64,000 nucleotides of DNA from Deinococcales bacterium (GCA_013298595.1 JAAFIG010000002.1:62001-126000); one strand, 5' to 3'; shown: positions 53,509 through 63,400, counted from the stretch's first letter. Made by a program: numbers and translations. The notes: generated from the letters alone by a model not told the origin.

Positions 53509-54146
53509 GATTTTGCCCCACTTAACCCAGCTTTTTTGAGTGCAGTTTCTAGTCTTGCATGGGTGCTTGGATCATTGACAATCTGACCAAGTGTCTCGAG
53601 TAATGTAGGTAAGTGTTGTTGTGGTAATGCCACTAATTCCCAACCAAGTTCGGCGGCGGCATCCTCGAGTACCAGACCACCAGCAGGTCCGAGGGCTTCA
53701 ATGGCGACTCGGGTTAAGGTAGTTAACATATTAGCAGTGATTGGTTTTTCAGTGGCACTGTTGTTGCCTTCACCTGTGGTGACTGTAATACTATTTTCGG
53801 TTTTTGCTATTTGTGTTTCACCACTGACATGGGTTGGGTGTTTACGGGTATGTCCAACAGCAATACGGCTAAAACTATCAACAATGGTACGGGTTTGGCT
53901 TTCTAAACCTGATTCAAATTGGTAATCGGCAAATTCGACATCTAAACAAGTAAATAAGGCTTCTGAACCGCTCGAGGTATCGGTTTGGGCATGAATAACC
54001 CAACCTGTGCGAATAAAAATTTCGGCTCGAGTTTCTGGCATTTGTAAAGATAAACGCCCAGTCACATTAGATGTAATAAATTCACGTAATAAATCGACTA
54101 AACGACCACGAAATTGTCCTTGATATGCCAAAACAGCGGACATCAT
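53505..54146 (-). CDS. DUF4388-domain protein
   Basis: 213 residues. The first 90 match the DUF4388 pattern: GQFRGRLVDLLREFITSNVTGRLSLQ, EIFIRTGWVIHAQT, GSEALFTCLDVEFADYQFE. A Ser/Thr-rich linker (about 105-140) leads to a helical C-terminus. These proteins are implicated in small-GTPase and motility signalling in other bacteria. It begins one base inside the GH1 stop (TAATG) and overlaps the HAMP gene, so both signalling genes are embedded in the glycosidase operon. Confidence 0.83.
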   Translation of the reverse strand: MMSAVLAYQGQFRGRLVDLLREFITSNVTGRLSLQMPETRAEIFIRTGWVIHAQTDTSSGSEALFTCLDVEFADYQFESGLESQTRTIVDSFSRIAVGHTRKHPTHVSGETQIAKTENSITVTTGEGNNSATEKPITANMLTTLTRVAIEALGPAGGLVLEDAAAELGWELVALPQQHLPTLLETLGQIVNDPSTHARLETALKKAGLSGAKS

Positions 54147-55540
54147 TACACCTCACCCGAAAGTAAGAAATCTTGAAACCATCTAGCAGATTGTTTAGGA
54201 GTACGTTTTTGTGTGACAAAATCAACGTAGGTAATACCAAAACGTTTTTCGTAACCTTCTGCCCATTCAAAATTATCAAGGAAACTCCAAGCAAAATACC
54301 CATCGAGTTTCACACCATTCTGAACTGCCTCGAGACTGGCGGCTAAGTGCTGTTGAAAATACAAAGTGCGTTCAGTGTCGTGGATACTGCCATCTGCTTC
54401 GAGATGATCTTGGTACGTTGCACCATTCTCGGAAATAAAAATACTTTTTGGTTTGTAATCGTATTGTAAACGCTCGAGGAAATCGGTTAAGCCTTGTGGG
54501 TAGACTTCCCAGTTAAAAAAAGTTCGTGGCACATTTGGTAGATCAACGTATTCATAGCCCAGTAAAGTATGTGGCGCAGGTATAGCTTCAACCACAGCAT
54601 CTTTGACTACGGTTCTTGTATAGTAATTGATGCCAATAAAATCTAGTGGTGCTGCAATAATTTCAAGATCACCCACTTCGACTTTTGGTGCATAAGCCCC
54701 ATACGATGCCAATGTATCAGTGGGGTAGCCTTTACCAAAAACAGGATCAAAGTACCAACGATTCTGGAAACCATCAGCCCGATGCGCCGCTGCAATATCT
54801 GCACTCGAGTTGGAGGCTGGGTAAACAGGGGCTGGATTGAGAACAATGCCAGCTTTGGCATCAGCTACATTGTTACGAATGATTGGCATTGTAAGCCCAT
54901 GAGCCAATAACAAATGATGGGTGGCTTGTAAAGAAGCAGCAAAATCGCTTTGACCAGGCGCATGAACACCAACACCGTAACCAAGAAATGCCGAACACCA
55001 CGGCTCGTTAAGGGTTGTCCAATTTTTCAGACGATCACCAAGAACCTGAGTGACTGCATTGGTATATTCAGCAAAAGCAAAAGCTGTATCACGGTTTAAC
55101 CAGCCACCTGTATCCTCGAGAATCTGAGGTAAATCCCAGTGATACAGTGTTACGTATGGTTCAATACCACGCTCGAGTAAAGCATCCACAATTCGGTCAT
55201 AAAATGCCATACCAGCAGCGTTGATTTCACCACGTCCATTTGGCATGACTCGAGACCACGAAATCGAAAAGCGGTAAGCGTTAAAACCCATTTGCTGCAT
55301 CAGATCAAAATCGTTTTCGTAACGGTGATAATGATCGCAGGCAATATCGCCAGTGTCACCATTTTGCACTTTGCCAGGAGTTTTTGAAAAGGTATCCCAA
55401 ATGCTAGGGCTGCGTCCATCTGTCGCAAAAGCCCCTTCGATTTGGTAGGAAGCGGTAGCAGTTCCCCAAACAAATTTTTTTCCAAAAAGATGTCGTTGAA
55501 ATGCCGTCGTGAGTGACGGTTTATCTAAGAGTTGCGTCAT
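54146..55540 (-). CDS. bglA: GH1 beta-glucosidase
   Basis: 464 residues. FVWGTATASYQIEGAFATDGRSPSIWDTF is the GH1 N-terminal signature; WTTLNEPW holds the acid/base Glu and SIFISENGATYQD the nucleophile Glu; GYFAWSFLDNFEWAEGYEKRFG is the C-terminal signature. No signal peptide. It hydrolyses short beta-glucosides, and could finish laminari- or cello-oligosaccharides produced by the secreted GH81 enzyme encoded just upstream (start overlaps its stop by ATGA). Confidence 0.96.
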   Translation of the reverse strand: MTQLLDKPSLTTAFQRHLFGKKFVWGTATASYQIEGAFATDGRSPSIWDTFSKTPGKVQNGDTGDIACDHYHRYENDFDLMQQMGFNAYRFSISWSRVMPNGRGEINAAGMAFYDRIVDALLERGIEPYVTLYHWDLPQILEDTGGWLNRDTAFAFAEYTNAVTQVLGDRLKNWTTLNEPWCSAFLGYGVGVHAPGQSDFAASLQATHHLLLAHGLTMPIIRNNVADAKAGIVLNPAPVYPASNSSADIAAAHRADGFQNRWYFDPVFGKGYPTDTLASYGAYAPKVEVGDLEIIAAPLDFIGINYYTRTVVKDAVVEAIPAPHTLLGYEYVDLPNVPRTFFNWEVYPQGLTDFLERLQYDYKPKSIFISENGATYQDHLEADGSIHDTERTLYFQQHLAASLEAVQNGVKLDGYFAWSFLDNFEWAEGYEKRFGITYVDFVTQKRTPKQSARWFQDFLLSGEV

Positions 55541-58500
55541 GGTTGAACCTCTTTGGTTTGAGTGGCATACTGACCTGCTGGGATAACCAGTAACGTGCCA
55601 TCAGAAAATGTAGCAGTTTTTATGCGATTACTTTGGTTAAAACCAGCATAGGTACGCTGATTTTGTTTTTGCAGGACAGCAAATTGGGCTACATCTGCGC
55701 TCATGTTCTGTACTGGCGTACCAAATTGTTCAAGACTGCTGAACCAATGAAAAATTTGGGGTTGAGAATTACCAAATTCCACAGGTAATTCTGGGTTGTA
55801 TTCTGCTTGTCCTCGAGTTGGATTTAACAAAGCTAAGTACATTGCGGCAAGGTCGTTCCAGTATCGTTGCTGCTTAAAATTTGCAAAGTTTTCGGCAATA
55901 AAATTTGGTTTTCGAGCTAAGTATAAACTTGCACCAGTTAACGGTAAGGCGTTAATCAGATGAATTGCACCTTTTGACCCTGTCCACCAAGTCCCGTATT
56001 GCCCACCGTCTCCCCAAAGAATACCAATGGCTGAGGGTGTAAAAGCACTTGGGAAATTTTGACCAGCTGCAAACCAGTACTGCCAAACTGCATTGGTCTC
56101 GAGTGTATACATACCTACAGCACGTTCAAGTAGCAAATCGTTACCACTGACTTCGGCATAACGAATTAACCCAGCCCAAGCGTTAATTGCTTCGCTTGAG
56201 CTTTCCTGATTAGCACCACGCATTTGTCCTCGGCTATCACCACTTGCCCATGAATGCCCAGCGTAAGCATCAAAGTTACGGGTTTTGGTAAAACTTGGGT
56301 CGTTGCTTGGTGCAGCTATTTCTCGAGCAATCACGTCGAGCAAAGTGCGATGCTTCTCGAGCCAAATAGGATCTTGGGTTGCAACACTGGCAGCAGCTTG
56401 CAAAAAGTAGCCAAAATTAAAATGATGATCGTTGAGTTGATAATCTGCACCATGTGAAGCAGGCACTGGAATCAGTGTGCCCCAACGTCCATCCCATAGC
56501 AGTGCGTGAGGCGGTGCAGGGTCAAACCATTCATCAAGTCGTTCTTTGAGAGCAGTTAATAATGTTTGCACAGCGCTGGTTTCGCCAAGTTGATTAGCAA
56601 TTTCTAAGGCTTGGCTTAAACGTCCAAAATTTCGGGCATCGGTGTAGGCATCTGTGATGCGAACACTTTCAGGGGCAAGTGGAAAAAAGCGTTTGCGTTC
56701 AACAAAGGCAAGTAAAGCTGTTCGTACACTTTCTCGAGCAGTACTATTTGTGGTCAGAGGTAAATTAGGCAAAATACCAGTGTAAGCAGTACGGGTTGTA
56801 AACGAATTGGTTGTAGCAAGTTTAATCTGTCCTCGAGCGGAAATATAACTCCAAGAAGTCAAAGGCATTTGCGAATTTTTCCATTGGTGAGGATATAAAC
56901 CCATGATGGTTGGCTGACTTGCAACAGTTTCGAGGCGATGCGTGGTTTCGACCATTGCCGAACTTCGCTGCCACTGCCATGAAACGTTGGAGTCCACAGG
57001 TTTTTCTTTGTGCAAATATAAAAACGCTGTGGCTTGGAGTCGTAAAGTAGGATTTTGTTGTGCTTCTTCAGGCAGTGCAGCCACAACCAAAGTGCTACCC
57101 GTCACTGCTCTCGAGACTCCTATACCCTGCCATTGCGCTCCAAGCGAAGTAAAAAGCACATAATCACGCCCTGCAACACGAAGACCAAGAGTGTCACAAG
57201 GTACTTCTTGGCAAGAACGTGCCCAAATTTCTGGGTTTTGAGTAAAGGAAATACTTAGTGGCGCACCTGAAGTAGTAAACCAAGCAAATGGTACACCATG
57301 CCCAAATGTTGAAGTTAATTTCGACTGTCCTGCTTGACTAACAACGCTGACAAGAAAATCACTGGCAGCATCCACTCGAGTATCTAAGAATTGTTTACCC
57401 TGTAACCCAACAGTGATATCAGGTGCAAATGGTGTGGAAAAACCGTCTTCGTTAACCTCGAGTTTAGGGTAATTCAGTGCCATACCTTTGGCTGTGGCTT
57501 GTAATGCCAAAGGATGAGCCATGAGCGCACCCGAAAACTTTTCCCAGAGCACAGAACCCCACCATGTATTGGTTGCATATGGCGCAGCTAAATTAGCGGT
57601 TTTAAATTCTGGTTCAGGTGGTGCACGAAAATTGCCTTCACGCCAGACAGTGGCAAGATTGACCAAAGGTTTTGTGGCAGTGACAGCTTTGCGGTACACC
57701 AAACGCCAGAAACTCCGTGCAGGTAAGGCGAGATTGGCTTTAGTGGCTAAAGCAATGTCAGGTGCTTCTTTTTGTACGGTGGCATTGGTAAAACCTTTGA
57801 CCCCAATTAATTCCCAGCCTGCAATGGTTGACTCGAGTGTTTGCGTAGTAGTGCTGGTATTGGACGCAATGATTGTCAAACGATTCTCGAGTTGCGCTGC
57901 ATGTAGCCACAATTGAGGATTATCTGATCGAACTTCAAAGGCTTGTCCAACAAAATGGGTTAAATGCCGAAACGCATAATAAGTGGCCGTCGGTACACCT
58001 GAAATATCGAGTGTGCCATGGGGTCCAATCCCTTGCAGTGCAAAGTAGGTATTCAAAGTTGCACCAGCTTGTGCCATTCGCAATGTGGTTTCGGCTGCCC
58101 ATAAACCCGCCAATTGATCGCCGATGTGTCTGGCACTTTCGGTGCGATATGATAACCCATACTCGGTTAAACCAAACTCAATGGGTTTAGCAAATGCCAA
58201 AGGATTTTTAACAGGGTCTTTCCATAGTGTTATGTATTGTTCGCGTTCAATATCCACTCGAGCAATACTGGCAATAGCAGCTTCGTCGGTGGCTCTGCCA
58301 TCGGTTGGATAAACATGCCAAGTTAAAACATCTATTTGGTCACCACATAAACGCACAAAATTCTCGAGAAACACCGCATCACCTGTGGTACTCGGACCAG
58401 CAAATTTGGCGTTAGGTTGTACAGCCAAAATCGCTGCCCGATGCGCCTTAAAAGTTTGACAGTATTTCTCAGCTGTCCAACTTTTGTCACCTCGAGTCAC

Positions 58501-58944
58501 AGCGTATAAATTGGGTTCATTACCAACGCTCCAATAATCAACTCGGATATTATTGGCTAACGCCAACCGAGCCGCATTGGCTGCGTCCTCAGCCTGATTT
58601 TTGCCATTGCCTCGAGCACCTTGAAAAGCCCGAGTTTGCATAATCACCTGAGGAGGAACACCATTTTTCTCAAGCAATTTGAGATTAATAGAAAAAATCT
58701 TTAAACTCGAAGCATTCAAATCTTGGTCATCACCAACATTACCCGCAGGGAAACGCACAATAGCGGGTTGTAACTCGAGTAATGCCTTGCGGTTCTCAAT
58801 AATATTCATCATATTGCCAAGATTAAATCCCCGCACGGCTTCAAGTTGAATTTGCGCTAAGGGTTTCCCTAATTCGAGTTTTGCACTTTGTGCAAAAGCC
58901 ATACTCGAGAGTAAAGGCAGAGCAAGAATCCAAGATGTGTTCAT
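55537..58944 (-). CDS. Secreted two-domain glycosidase: clan-A domain plus GH81
   Basis: 1135 residues from the ATG at 58944 (GAGG 6 bases upstream). Signal peptide NTSWILALPLLSSMAFAQ. Residues 20-420 are a TIM-barrel glycosidase of clan GH-A: DYWSVGNEPNLY (acid/base) and FGLTEYGLSY (nucleophile). Residues 450-1080 match GH81 endo-beta-1,3-glucanases: ATNTWWGSVLWEKF, YQLNDHHFNFGYFLQAA (catalytic Asp), GHSWASGD and NQESSSEAINAWAGL. It should cut laminarin-type glucans outside the cell, with the first domain trimming side chains or mixed linkages. The fusion of these two families in one chain is uncommon. Confidence 0.88.
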   Translation of the reverse strand: MNTSWILALPLLSSMAFAQSAKLELGKPLAQIQLEAVRGFNLGNMMNIIENRKALLELQPAIVRFPAGNVGDDQDLNASSLKIFSINLKLLEKNGVPPQVIMQTRAFQGARGNGKNQAEDAANAARLALANNIRVDYWSVGNEPNLYAVTRGDKSWTAEKYCQTFKAHRAAILAVQPNAKFAGPSTTGDAVFLENFVRLCGDQIDVLTWHVYPTDGRATDEAAIASIARVDIEREQYITLWKDPVKNPLAFAKPIEFGLTEYGLSYRTESARHIGDQLAGLWAAETTLRMAQAGATLNTYFALQGIGPHGTLDISGVPTATYYAFRHLTHFVGQAFEVRSDNPQLWLHAAQLENRLTIIASNTSTTTQTLESTIAGWELIGVKGFTNATVQKEAPDIALATKANLALPARSFWRLVYRKAVTATKPLVNLATVWREGNFRAPPEPEFKTANLAAPYATNTWWGSVLWEKFSGALMAHPLALQATAKGMALNYPKLEVNEDGFSTPFAPDITVGLQGKQFLDTRVDAASDFLVSVVSQAGQSKLTSTFGHGVPFAWFTTSGAPLSISFTQNPEIWARSCQEVPCDTLGLRVAGRDYVLFTSLGAQWQGIGVSRAVTGSTLVVAALPEEAQQNPTLRLQATAFLYLHKEKPVDSNVSWQWQRSSAMVETTHRLETVASQPTIMGLYPHQWKNSQMPLTSWSYISARGQIKLATTNSFTTRTAYTGILPNLPLTTNSTARESVRTALLAFVERKRFFPLAPESVRITDAYTDARNFGRLSQALEIANQLGETSAVQTLLTALKERLDEWFDPAPPHALLWDGRWGTLIPVPASHGADYQLNDHHFNFGYFLQAAASVATQDPIWLEKHRTLLDVIAREIAAPSNDPSFTKTRNFDAYAGHSWASGDSRGQMRGANQESSSEAINAWAGLIRYAEVSGNDLLLERAVGMYTLETNAVWQYWFAAGQNFPSAFTPSAIGILWGDGGQYGTWWTGSKGAIHLINALPLTGASLYLARKPNFIAENFANFKQQRYWNDLAAMYLALLNPTRGQAEYNPELPVEFGNSQPQIFHWFSSLEQFGTPVQNMSADVAQFAVLQKQNQRTYAGFNQSNRIKTATFSDGTLLVIPAGQYATQTKEVQP

Positions 58945-59012
58945 CAACAACCTCACTTGATAAGAAGACTATGTATGAATTTCGGGTGGAACTCCAACGA
59001 AACCAATTGAAA

Positions 59013-59861
59013 TTAGCTTTTGACCGAACCAGCGGTTAAACCAGAAATTAGTTGTTTGGAAGTGAAAATAAAAAGAATTAATAAGGGTAATACCGTAATA
59101 GCCGTACCCATCATAAAACCACCGTAATCAATATTGGTAACAGTAGTACCACCAGAAATTGTACGAATCAGGGTTTGCAAAGTACGGGTTTCATTATTAC
59201 GCAGAATCAGGCTTTGTAAAACATACTCGTTCCAAACACCAATAAAAGAAATCAAACCAAGTGTACCAAGCGCAGGTCGGATAAGCGGTAAAATAACGCG
59301 CCAAAAAATACCAAATTCAGTACAACCATCCACTCGAGCAGCGTCCATCAATTCTCGAGGAATAGCACTTTGAATGTACTGACGGGTTAAGAAAATACCA
59401 AAAGCACTTGCCATACCAGGAAACCAAAGGGCTTTTGGTTGATCTATCCAACCAATTAAATTCATGATTAAGAAAAACGGAATTAAATTAAGAGCAGCAG
59501 GAATGGCTTGGGTGGCAACAACGATATTGAAAATCCAGTTTTTACCTTTGAAATCATACATGGCAAAACCGTAACCAGCCAATGTTGAAAAGAATAAGGT
59601 TGTGATGGTTGCAACACTGGCAAGATAAAAACTATTCCAAAAAACACGCCAGAATAACCCTTTGGTCATTTCCATCAGTGCATTGTAATTACTGATAATT
59701 TGCTCAAAACTGCCAGGCAGCATTGGTGGTGGAAAACTAAAGATAACTTCTCGGCTTTGGGTTGCAAAAATAAGCATGAAATACAGCGGAATAATCATTA
59801 ATACACCACCAATAAAAATTAGTGTGTAAATGGCTAAGTTAGGCAAAGAGAATTTGGTCAT
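59013..59861 (-). CDS. ABC sugar transporter permease, MalG type
   Basis: 282 residues with six membrane segments. The docking loop is ELMDAARVDGCTEFGIFWRVILPLIRPALGTLGL. Ends GLTAGSVKS, a frequent ending in this family. It pairs with the MalF-type permease encoded 11 bases upstream. No ATPase gene lies in the locus, so a shared MsmX/MalK-type ATPase elsewhere is implied. It is closely similar to the second permease domain of the fusion at 44848. Confidence 0.95.
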   Translation of the reverse strand: MTKFSLPNLAIYTLIFIGGVLMIIPLYFMLIFATQSREVIFSFPPPMLPGSFEQIISNYNALMEMTKGLFWRVFWNSFYLASVATITTLFFSTLAGYGFAMYDFKGKNWIFNIVVATQAIPAALNLIPFFLIMNLIGWIDQPKALWFPGMASAFGIFLTRQYIQSAIPRELMDAARVDGCTEFGIFWRVILPLIRPALGTLGLISFIGVWNEYVLQSLILRNNETRTLQTLIRTISGGTTVTNIDYGGFMMGTAITVLPLLILFIFTSKQLISGLTAGSVKS

Positions 59862-59872
59862 GACTATTCCTT

Positions 59873-60868
59873 TTAATCGTTACGAATCTTGTTAAATATC
59901 CAGTTGTTAACTGCCGATAACGAGAAAATAATGACAAATAACACCCATGTCTGTGCAGCTGCATCGCCAACCAAGAGATTGTTAAAAGCATTGTCGAGCA
60001 AGTACATCACCGAAGTACGACCAGCATTTTGGTTACCACCACCTCGGTCAACCAAAAGGAATGCCTCGAGGAATAATTGCATACCGCCTAGAATTGAGAA
60101 AGTAACAGCCGTAAACATGGTTGGGCGTAATAAGGGCAATGTGATGTAACGGAAACGCTCAAATTTACTTGCACCATCCACTTCGGCAGCTTCGTATAAA
60201 TCTTGTGGGATGGCTTGTAAACCTGCTAGATACAAAACAGTGTTCCAACCTGTGTAACGCCAGATCACCAGAATTGAAATCGAAATAGGAATCATGTCTT
60301 TGTTGCCTAACCATTTAATTGGTTCGTCAGTAATAATGCTGTTTAATAAAGGTATTTTATTAAGAACTTCCAGAATAAACCAATTCAGGAACCCATTACG
60401 TTCAGAGTACAAAACACCAAAAACAGCCGCAATAGCTGCAACCGAAGTCACAAAAGGCGCAAAATACACGGCTGTCACAAAGCCTTGCATCCGCTTCATA
60501 CCAGTATGAATCATAAAAGCCAATGGAATAGCAATTAAATGTTGCGGTAAACCAGAAATAACTGCAATATAGGCGGTTTGGCGAATGGCTTTCCAAAAAT
60601 CGGTGTCGCCTTTAGAAGGATCAAAAAGACCATCAAGCAAAAATTTATAATTACTTAAACCAACAAATTTCATACCACCCAAACCAGAAATAGCATCCCA
60701 GCTTGTCATAGAAACATAGATTGAAAAAATCATTGGAAAAAGACCAAAAATAAGAAATAAAATAAAAAATGGGCTAATAAAAACATATGGCGCTAAAATT
60801 CGTTGCCAACGCGTATACGTTTGAGTCCAATGTTGTGGTACTTCGGATTTAATCGCAGGACTGATCAC
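59873..60868 (-). CDS. ABC sugar transporter permease, MalF type
   Basis: 331 residues from the GTG at 60868, which has AAGGGG 6 bases upstream; a longer TTG frame is unsupported. Six membrane segments and the loop YEAAEVDGASKFERFRYITLPLLRPTMFTAV. It forms the channel with the MalG-type partner. Two hairpins separate it from the binding-protein gene and would reduce its expression relative to that gene. Confidence 0.94.
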   Translation of the reverse strand: MISPAIKSEVPQHWTQTYTRWQRILAPYVFISPFFILFLIFGLFPMIFSIYVSMTSWDAISGLGGMKFVGLSNYKFLLDGLFDPSKGDTDFWKAIRQTAYIAVISGLPQHLIAIPLAFMIHTGMKRMQGFVTAVYFAPFVTSVAAIAAVFGVLYSERNGFLNWFILEVLNKIPLLNSIITDEPIKWLGNKDMIPISISILVIWRYTGWNTVLYLAGLQAIPQDLYEAAEVDGASKFERFRYITLPLLRPTMFTAVTFSILGGMQLFLEAFLLVDRGGGNQNAGRTSVMYLLDNAFNNLLVGDAAAQTWVLFVIIFSLSAVNNWIFNKIRND

Positions 60869-60900
60869 GTGAAACCCCTTAAATGAACACTGGTGTTTAC

Positions 60901-60978
60901 CCAAGGCTCGAGATTAGCGCAAACTCGAGCCTTGGTACAGCGGAGGAGGAGGCGTTAAGAGTTAAGTACTCTTAACGC
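60901..60978 (-). promoter_or_regulatory. Two hairpins between binding protein and permease genes
   Basis: GCGTTAAGAGT (60952-60962) pairs with 60968-60978, and CCAAGGCTCGAG (60901-60912) with 60924-60935. Both stems are perfect. In this position they would act as partial terminators or 3'-end protectors, keeping binding protein in excess. Confidence 0.65.
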
Positions 60979-60992
60979 AAAGGTGTTTTGTT

Positions 60993-62252
60993 TTAACGAC
61001 GAGCGCGTTTTTCGATTTCAGCGCGGGCTTCTGTAAGAGCAGCTTTGATATCTTTGCCTTCGTCAAGCACTGCGGTGAGTTGGGTGGTGACAATGGTTTC
61101 GGCTACGCTGTCGTACTTGTTGACATCAAGTGGCTTGATACGGTTCGCAGCAGCTTTCCAGAGCAAGCGTGCTTTTTGACCACCAAGGAATTCAACGGGT
61201 TCGTTGAAGCTCGAGTCTGCCCATGCTGATTTGAGTGCTGGGAAGGCACCATTGCCACGGAAAGAAGCGATTTGTTGAGCACGGTCTGTGGTCAAGTACT
61301 TGATGACATTCCAAGCTTCAGGCTTGTTTTTGCTGGCATTAGGAATGGTGTAGAAGCTGCCGCCCCAAGGAGCATAGGCACCATCTGGCAAGTCTTGAAC
61401 GCGCCACAAGCCTTTGGTATCTGGTGCCATCCAGTTTTGGAAGTGACCTTGTAACCATGCACCGCTGAATTGGGTTGCAACTGTGCCACCTTTGAAGCCT
61501 TCGTACCATTCATTGCTCCACTCGCCAATTTTTGCATCGAGTTTTGCATCGCGGATTTGCTTAGCAATGGTGAATGCTTTGACCCAACGTGCGCTGTCTG
61601 GTCCAACAATAACTTTGTTATCCTTGGAGAAGAAAATACCTTCGCCAGAAGGAATATTTGAGCGCCAGATCAAACCTGCTGCACTAGCAGCACTGTTAAT
61701 CAAGAAAACTTTTTTATCTTTGGCTTGGATCTTTTTACCAGCAGCAATGTAGCCTTCCCATGTGGTGAGTTCAGTAGATGAAATGCCAGCTTTGTCGAGG
61801 ATATCTTTGCGGTAGAAAGTTGTACCAGGTCCAATGTCGGCTGGCATACCAATAAAGCGTCCGTCGCTGCTGGTGGCTTGTGCCACGGTGTAATCAACAA
61901 ACAAACGTTGGAAGCTCTTACCGTTATAAGGTGCTTTGTTCAAATCTTCGAGACCGCCGCCTTCAGCAAATTTACCAACAAAGCCAATTTCTACAGCTTC
62001 GATATCGTGTAAACCTTGACCAGTTGCCAGTGCTGTGGTCAATGCTTGGTGGTGATCGCCGTATTGCAAAGCAGTCAATTCGATGTCGTAGTTAGGGTAT
62101 TTCTTTTTTAAACCTGGCAATGCAATTTTCACAGCTTCATCGAGGCTTGGGAAAGCAGCAATGGTAATTTTTTTCATACCTGTTTGGGCGCTGACTAAAC
62201 CAGCAACAGCTGCTGTGGCAAGTCCAAAAGCAATAATGGTACGGAGTTTCAT
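60993..62252 (-). CDS. ABC sugar-binding protein
   Basis: 419 residues. Signal TIIAFGLATAAVAGLVSAQ with type I cleavage, no lipobox. Family-1 solute-binding features: ITIAAFPSLDEAVKIALPGLKKKYPNYDIELTAL, YGDHHQALTTALATGQG, DIEAVEIGFVGKFAEGGGL, IGPGTTFYRKDILDKAG, PWGGSFYTIPNASKNKPEAWNVIKYL. It would deliver xylo- or gluco-oligosaccharides to the permeases downstream. CTGAGGAGGAAAACC precedes the ATG, and a LacI-type operator lies 39 bases upstream. Confidence 0.94.
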   Translation of the reverse strand: MKLRTIIAFGLATAAVAGLVSAQTGMKKITIAAFPSLDEAVKIALPGLKKKYPNYDIELTALQYGDHHQALTTALATGQGLHDIEAVEIGFVGKFAEGGGLEDLNKAPYNGKSFQRLFVDYTVAQATSSDGRFIGMPADIGPGTTFYRKDILDKAGISSTELTTWEGYIAAGKKIQAKDKKVFLINSAASAAGLIWRSNIPSGEGIFFSKDNKVIVGPDSARWVKAFTIAKQIRDAKLDAKIGEWSNEWYEGFKGGTVATQFSGAWLQGHFQNWMAPDTKGLWRVQDLPDGAYAPWGGSFYTIPNASKNKPEAWNVIKYLTTDRAQQIASFRGNGAFPALKSAWADSSFNEPVEFLGGQKARLLWKAAANRIKPLDVNKYDSVAETIVTTQLTAVLDEGKDIKAALTEARAEIEKRARR

Positions 62253-62290
62253 GGTTTTCCTCCTCAGGAATTGAATGATGGCTTAGTGCT

Positions 62291-62304
62291 TGAAACCGCT
62301 TGCA
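62291..62304. promoter_or_regulatory. LacI-type operator before the binding-protein gene
   Basis: TGAAACCGCTTGCA fits the LacI/CRE consensus with the central CG. It lies between the regulator stop and the binding-protein start. Confidence 0.6.
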
Positions 62305-62342
62305 AAATCAGCTTGAAATCCTCCTTTTACTTGTCCAACAAA

Positions 62343-63350
62343 TTACGAATGTCTTAATCGAGTGGTTGACTCACGAACCACTAAATGAGGGGTAAAAATC
62401 AAAGATGGTAGTTTTCGGTGCTCGAGTAGCGACAATACCATTTGAGCTGCGGCATTGCCCATTTCCTGTCCAGGTTGACGAACAGTTGTCAGTGGCGGAG
62501 TTGAATAACTCGAGCCGAATAAATCATCAAAACCAATAATGCTGATGTCTTCTGGAACTCGAATGCCTCGGCGGTATAGGGCTAAACGCGCACCTGATGC
62601 CATTTGGTCGTTGGCTGAAAAAACAGCGGTAATACTGGTATCTCGAGTTAGTAATTGTTCCATAGCAAGTAAGCCACTGTGTTCTTGGAAATTGCCTGAT
62701 ACAACTAAATTAGGGTCAAAAGGGATATCGTTAGCAGCTAAGACTTGTTGGTAACCGTGTAAGCGTCCTGTCGAGTCACGATGTGACGCTGGTCCTGCGA
62801 TATGGGCAATTCGATGGTGTCCTAAGTCAATCAGGTGTTGCACTCCTGCGGCAGCACCTTGTATTTGGTCAATATGAATACATTGATTTTCTAAGCCTTG
62901 AATGAAACGTCCAACGGCTACCAGAGGAATTTGTTGAGATAACTGCAATAAATATTGATCGTCTAAGTTGCCACCTAAAATAATTAGGCTATCTACGCGT
63001 CTAGCGGTCAAAATTTCAATTGCCTCGAGTTCTTTATCCTGTCGCCAATGCCCAGAAATAAACATTGGATGATACACACTATCGGCAAACCCTTGTTCGA
63101 TACCTGCTAGTGTTTCGGCATAAAACGGACTCGAGATGGCTTGGGTGACAACACCAACGGTCATTGAACGTCCTTTGGCAAGGGCTTGCGCCATCACATT
63201 TGGACGATAGCCTAGCGTTGCAATGGCTGTTTCGACTTGCTTACGTTTCTCAGGGCTGACGACTGCCGTGCCATTCAGAATCCTCGAGACAGTACTCGGG
63301 GAGACTTGGGCGATTTTGGCAACATCATTGAGTGTTCGTGTGCGAGACAC
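62343..63350 (-). CDS. LacI-family transcriptional regulator
   Basis: 335 residues from the GTG at 63350, preceded by CGGAGGAAAAGCCA. The HTH and hinge read LNDVAKIAQVSPSTVSRILNGTAVVSPEKRKQVETAI then LGYRPNVMAQAL. The periplasmic-binding-protein-like core contains SMTVGVVTQAISSPFYAETLAG, DSLIILGG, GHHRIAHIAG and TAVFSANDQMASGARLALYRRG. It most likely represses the glycan locus until a sugar ligand binds. Its own upstream region has an operator at 63401, suggesting autoregulation. Confidence 0.93.
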   Translation of the reverse strand: MSRTRTLNDVAKIAQVSPSTVSRILNGTAVVSPEKRKQVETAIATLGYRPNVMAQALAKGRSMTVGVVTQAISSPFYAETLAGIEQGFADSVYHPMFISGHWRQDKELEAIEILTARRVDSLIILGGNLDDQYLLQLSQQIPLVAVGRFIQGLENQCIHIDQIQGAAAGVQHLIDLGHHRIAHIAGPASHRDSTGRLHGYQQVLAANDIPFDPNLVVSGNFQEHSGLLAMEQLLTRDTSITAVFSANDQMASGARLALYRRGIRVPEDISIIGFDDLFGSSYSTPPLTTVRQPGQEMGNAAAQMVLSLLEHRKLPSLIFTPHLVVRESTTRLRHS

Positions 63351-63400
63351 TGGCTTTTCCTCCGTTTGGATGGTTTGATTGTGCGAAGTGTAACAGTATC

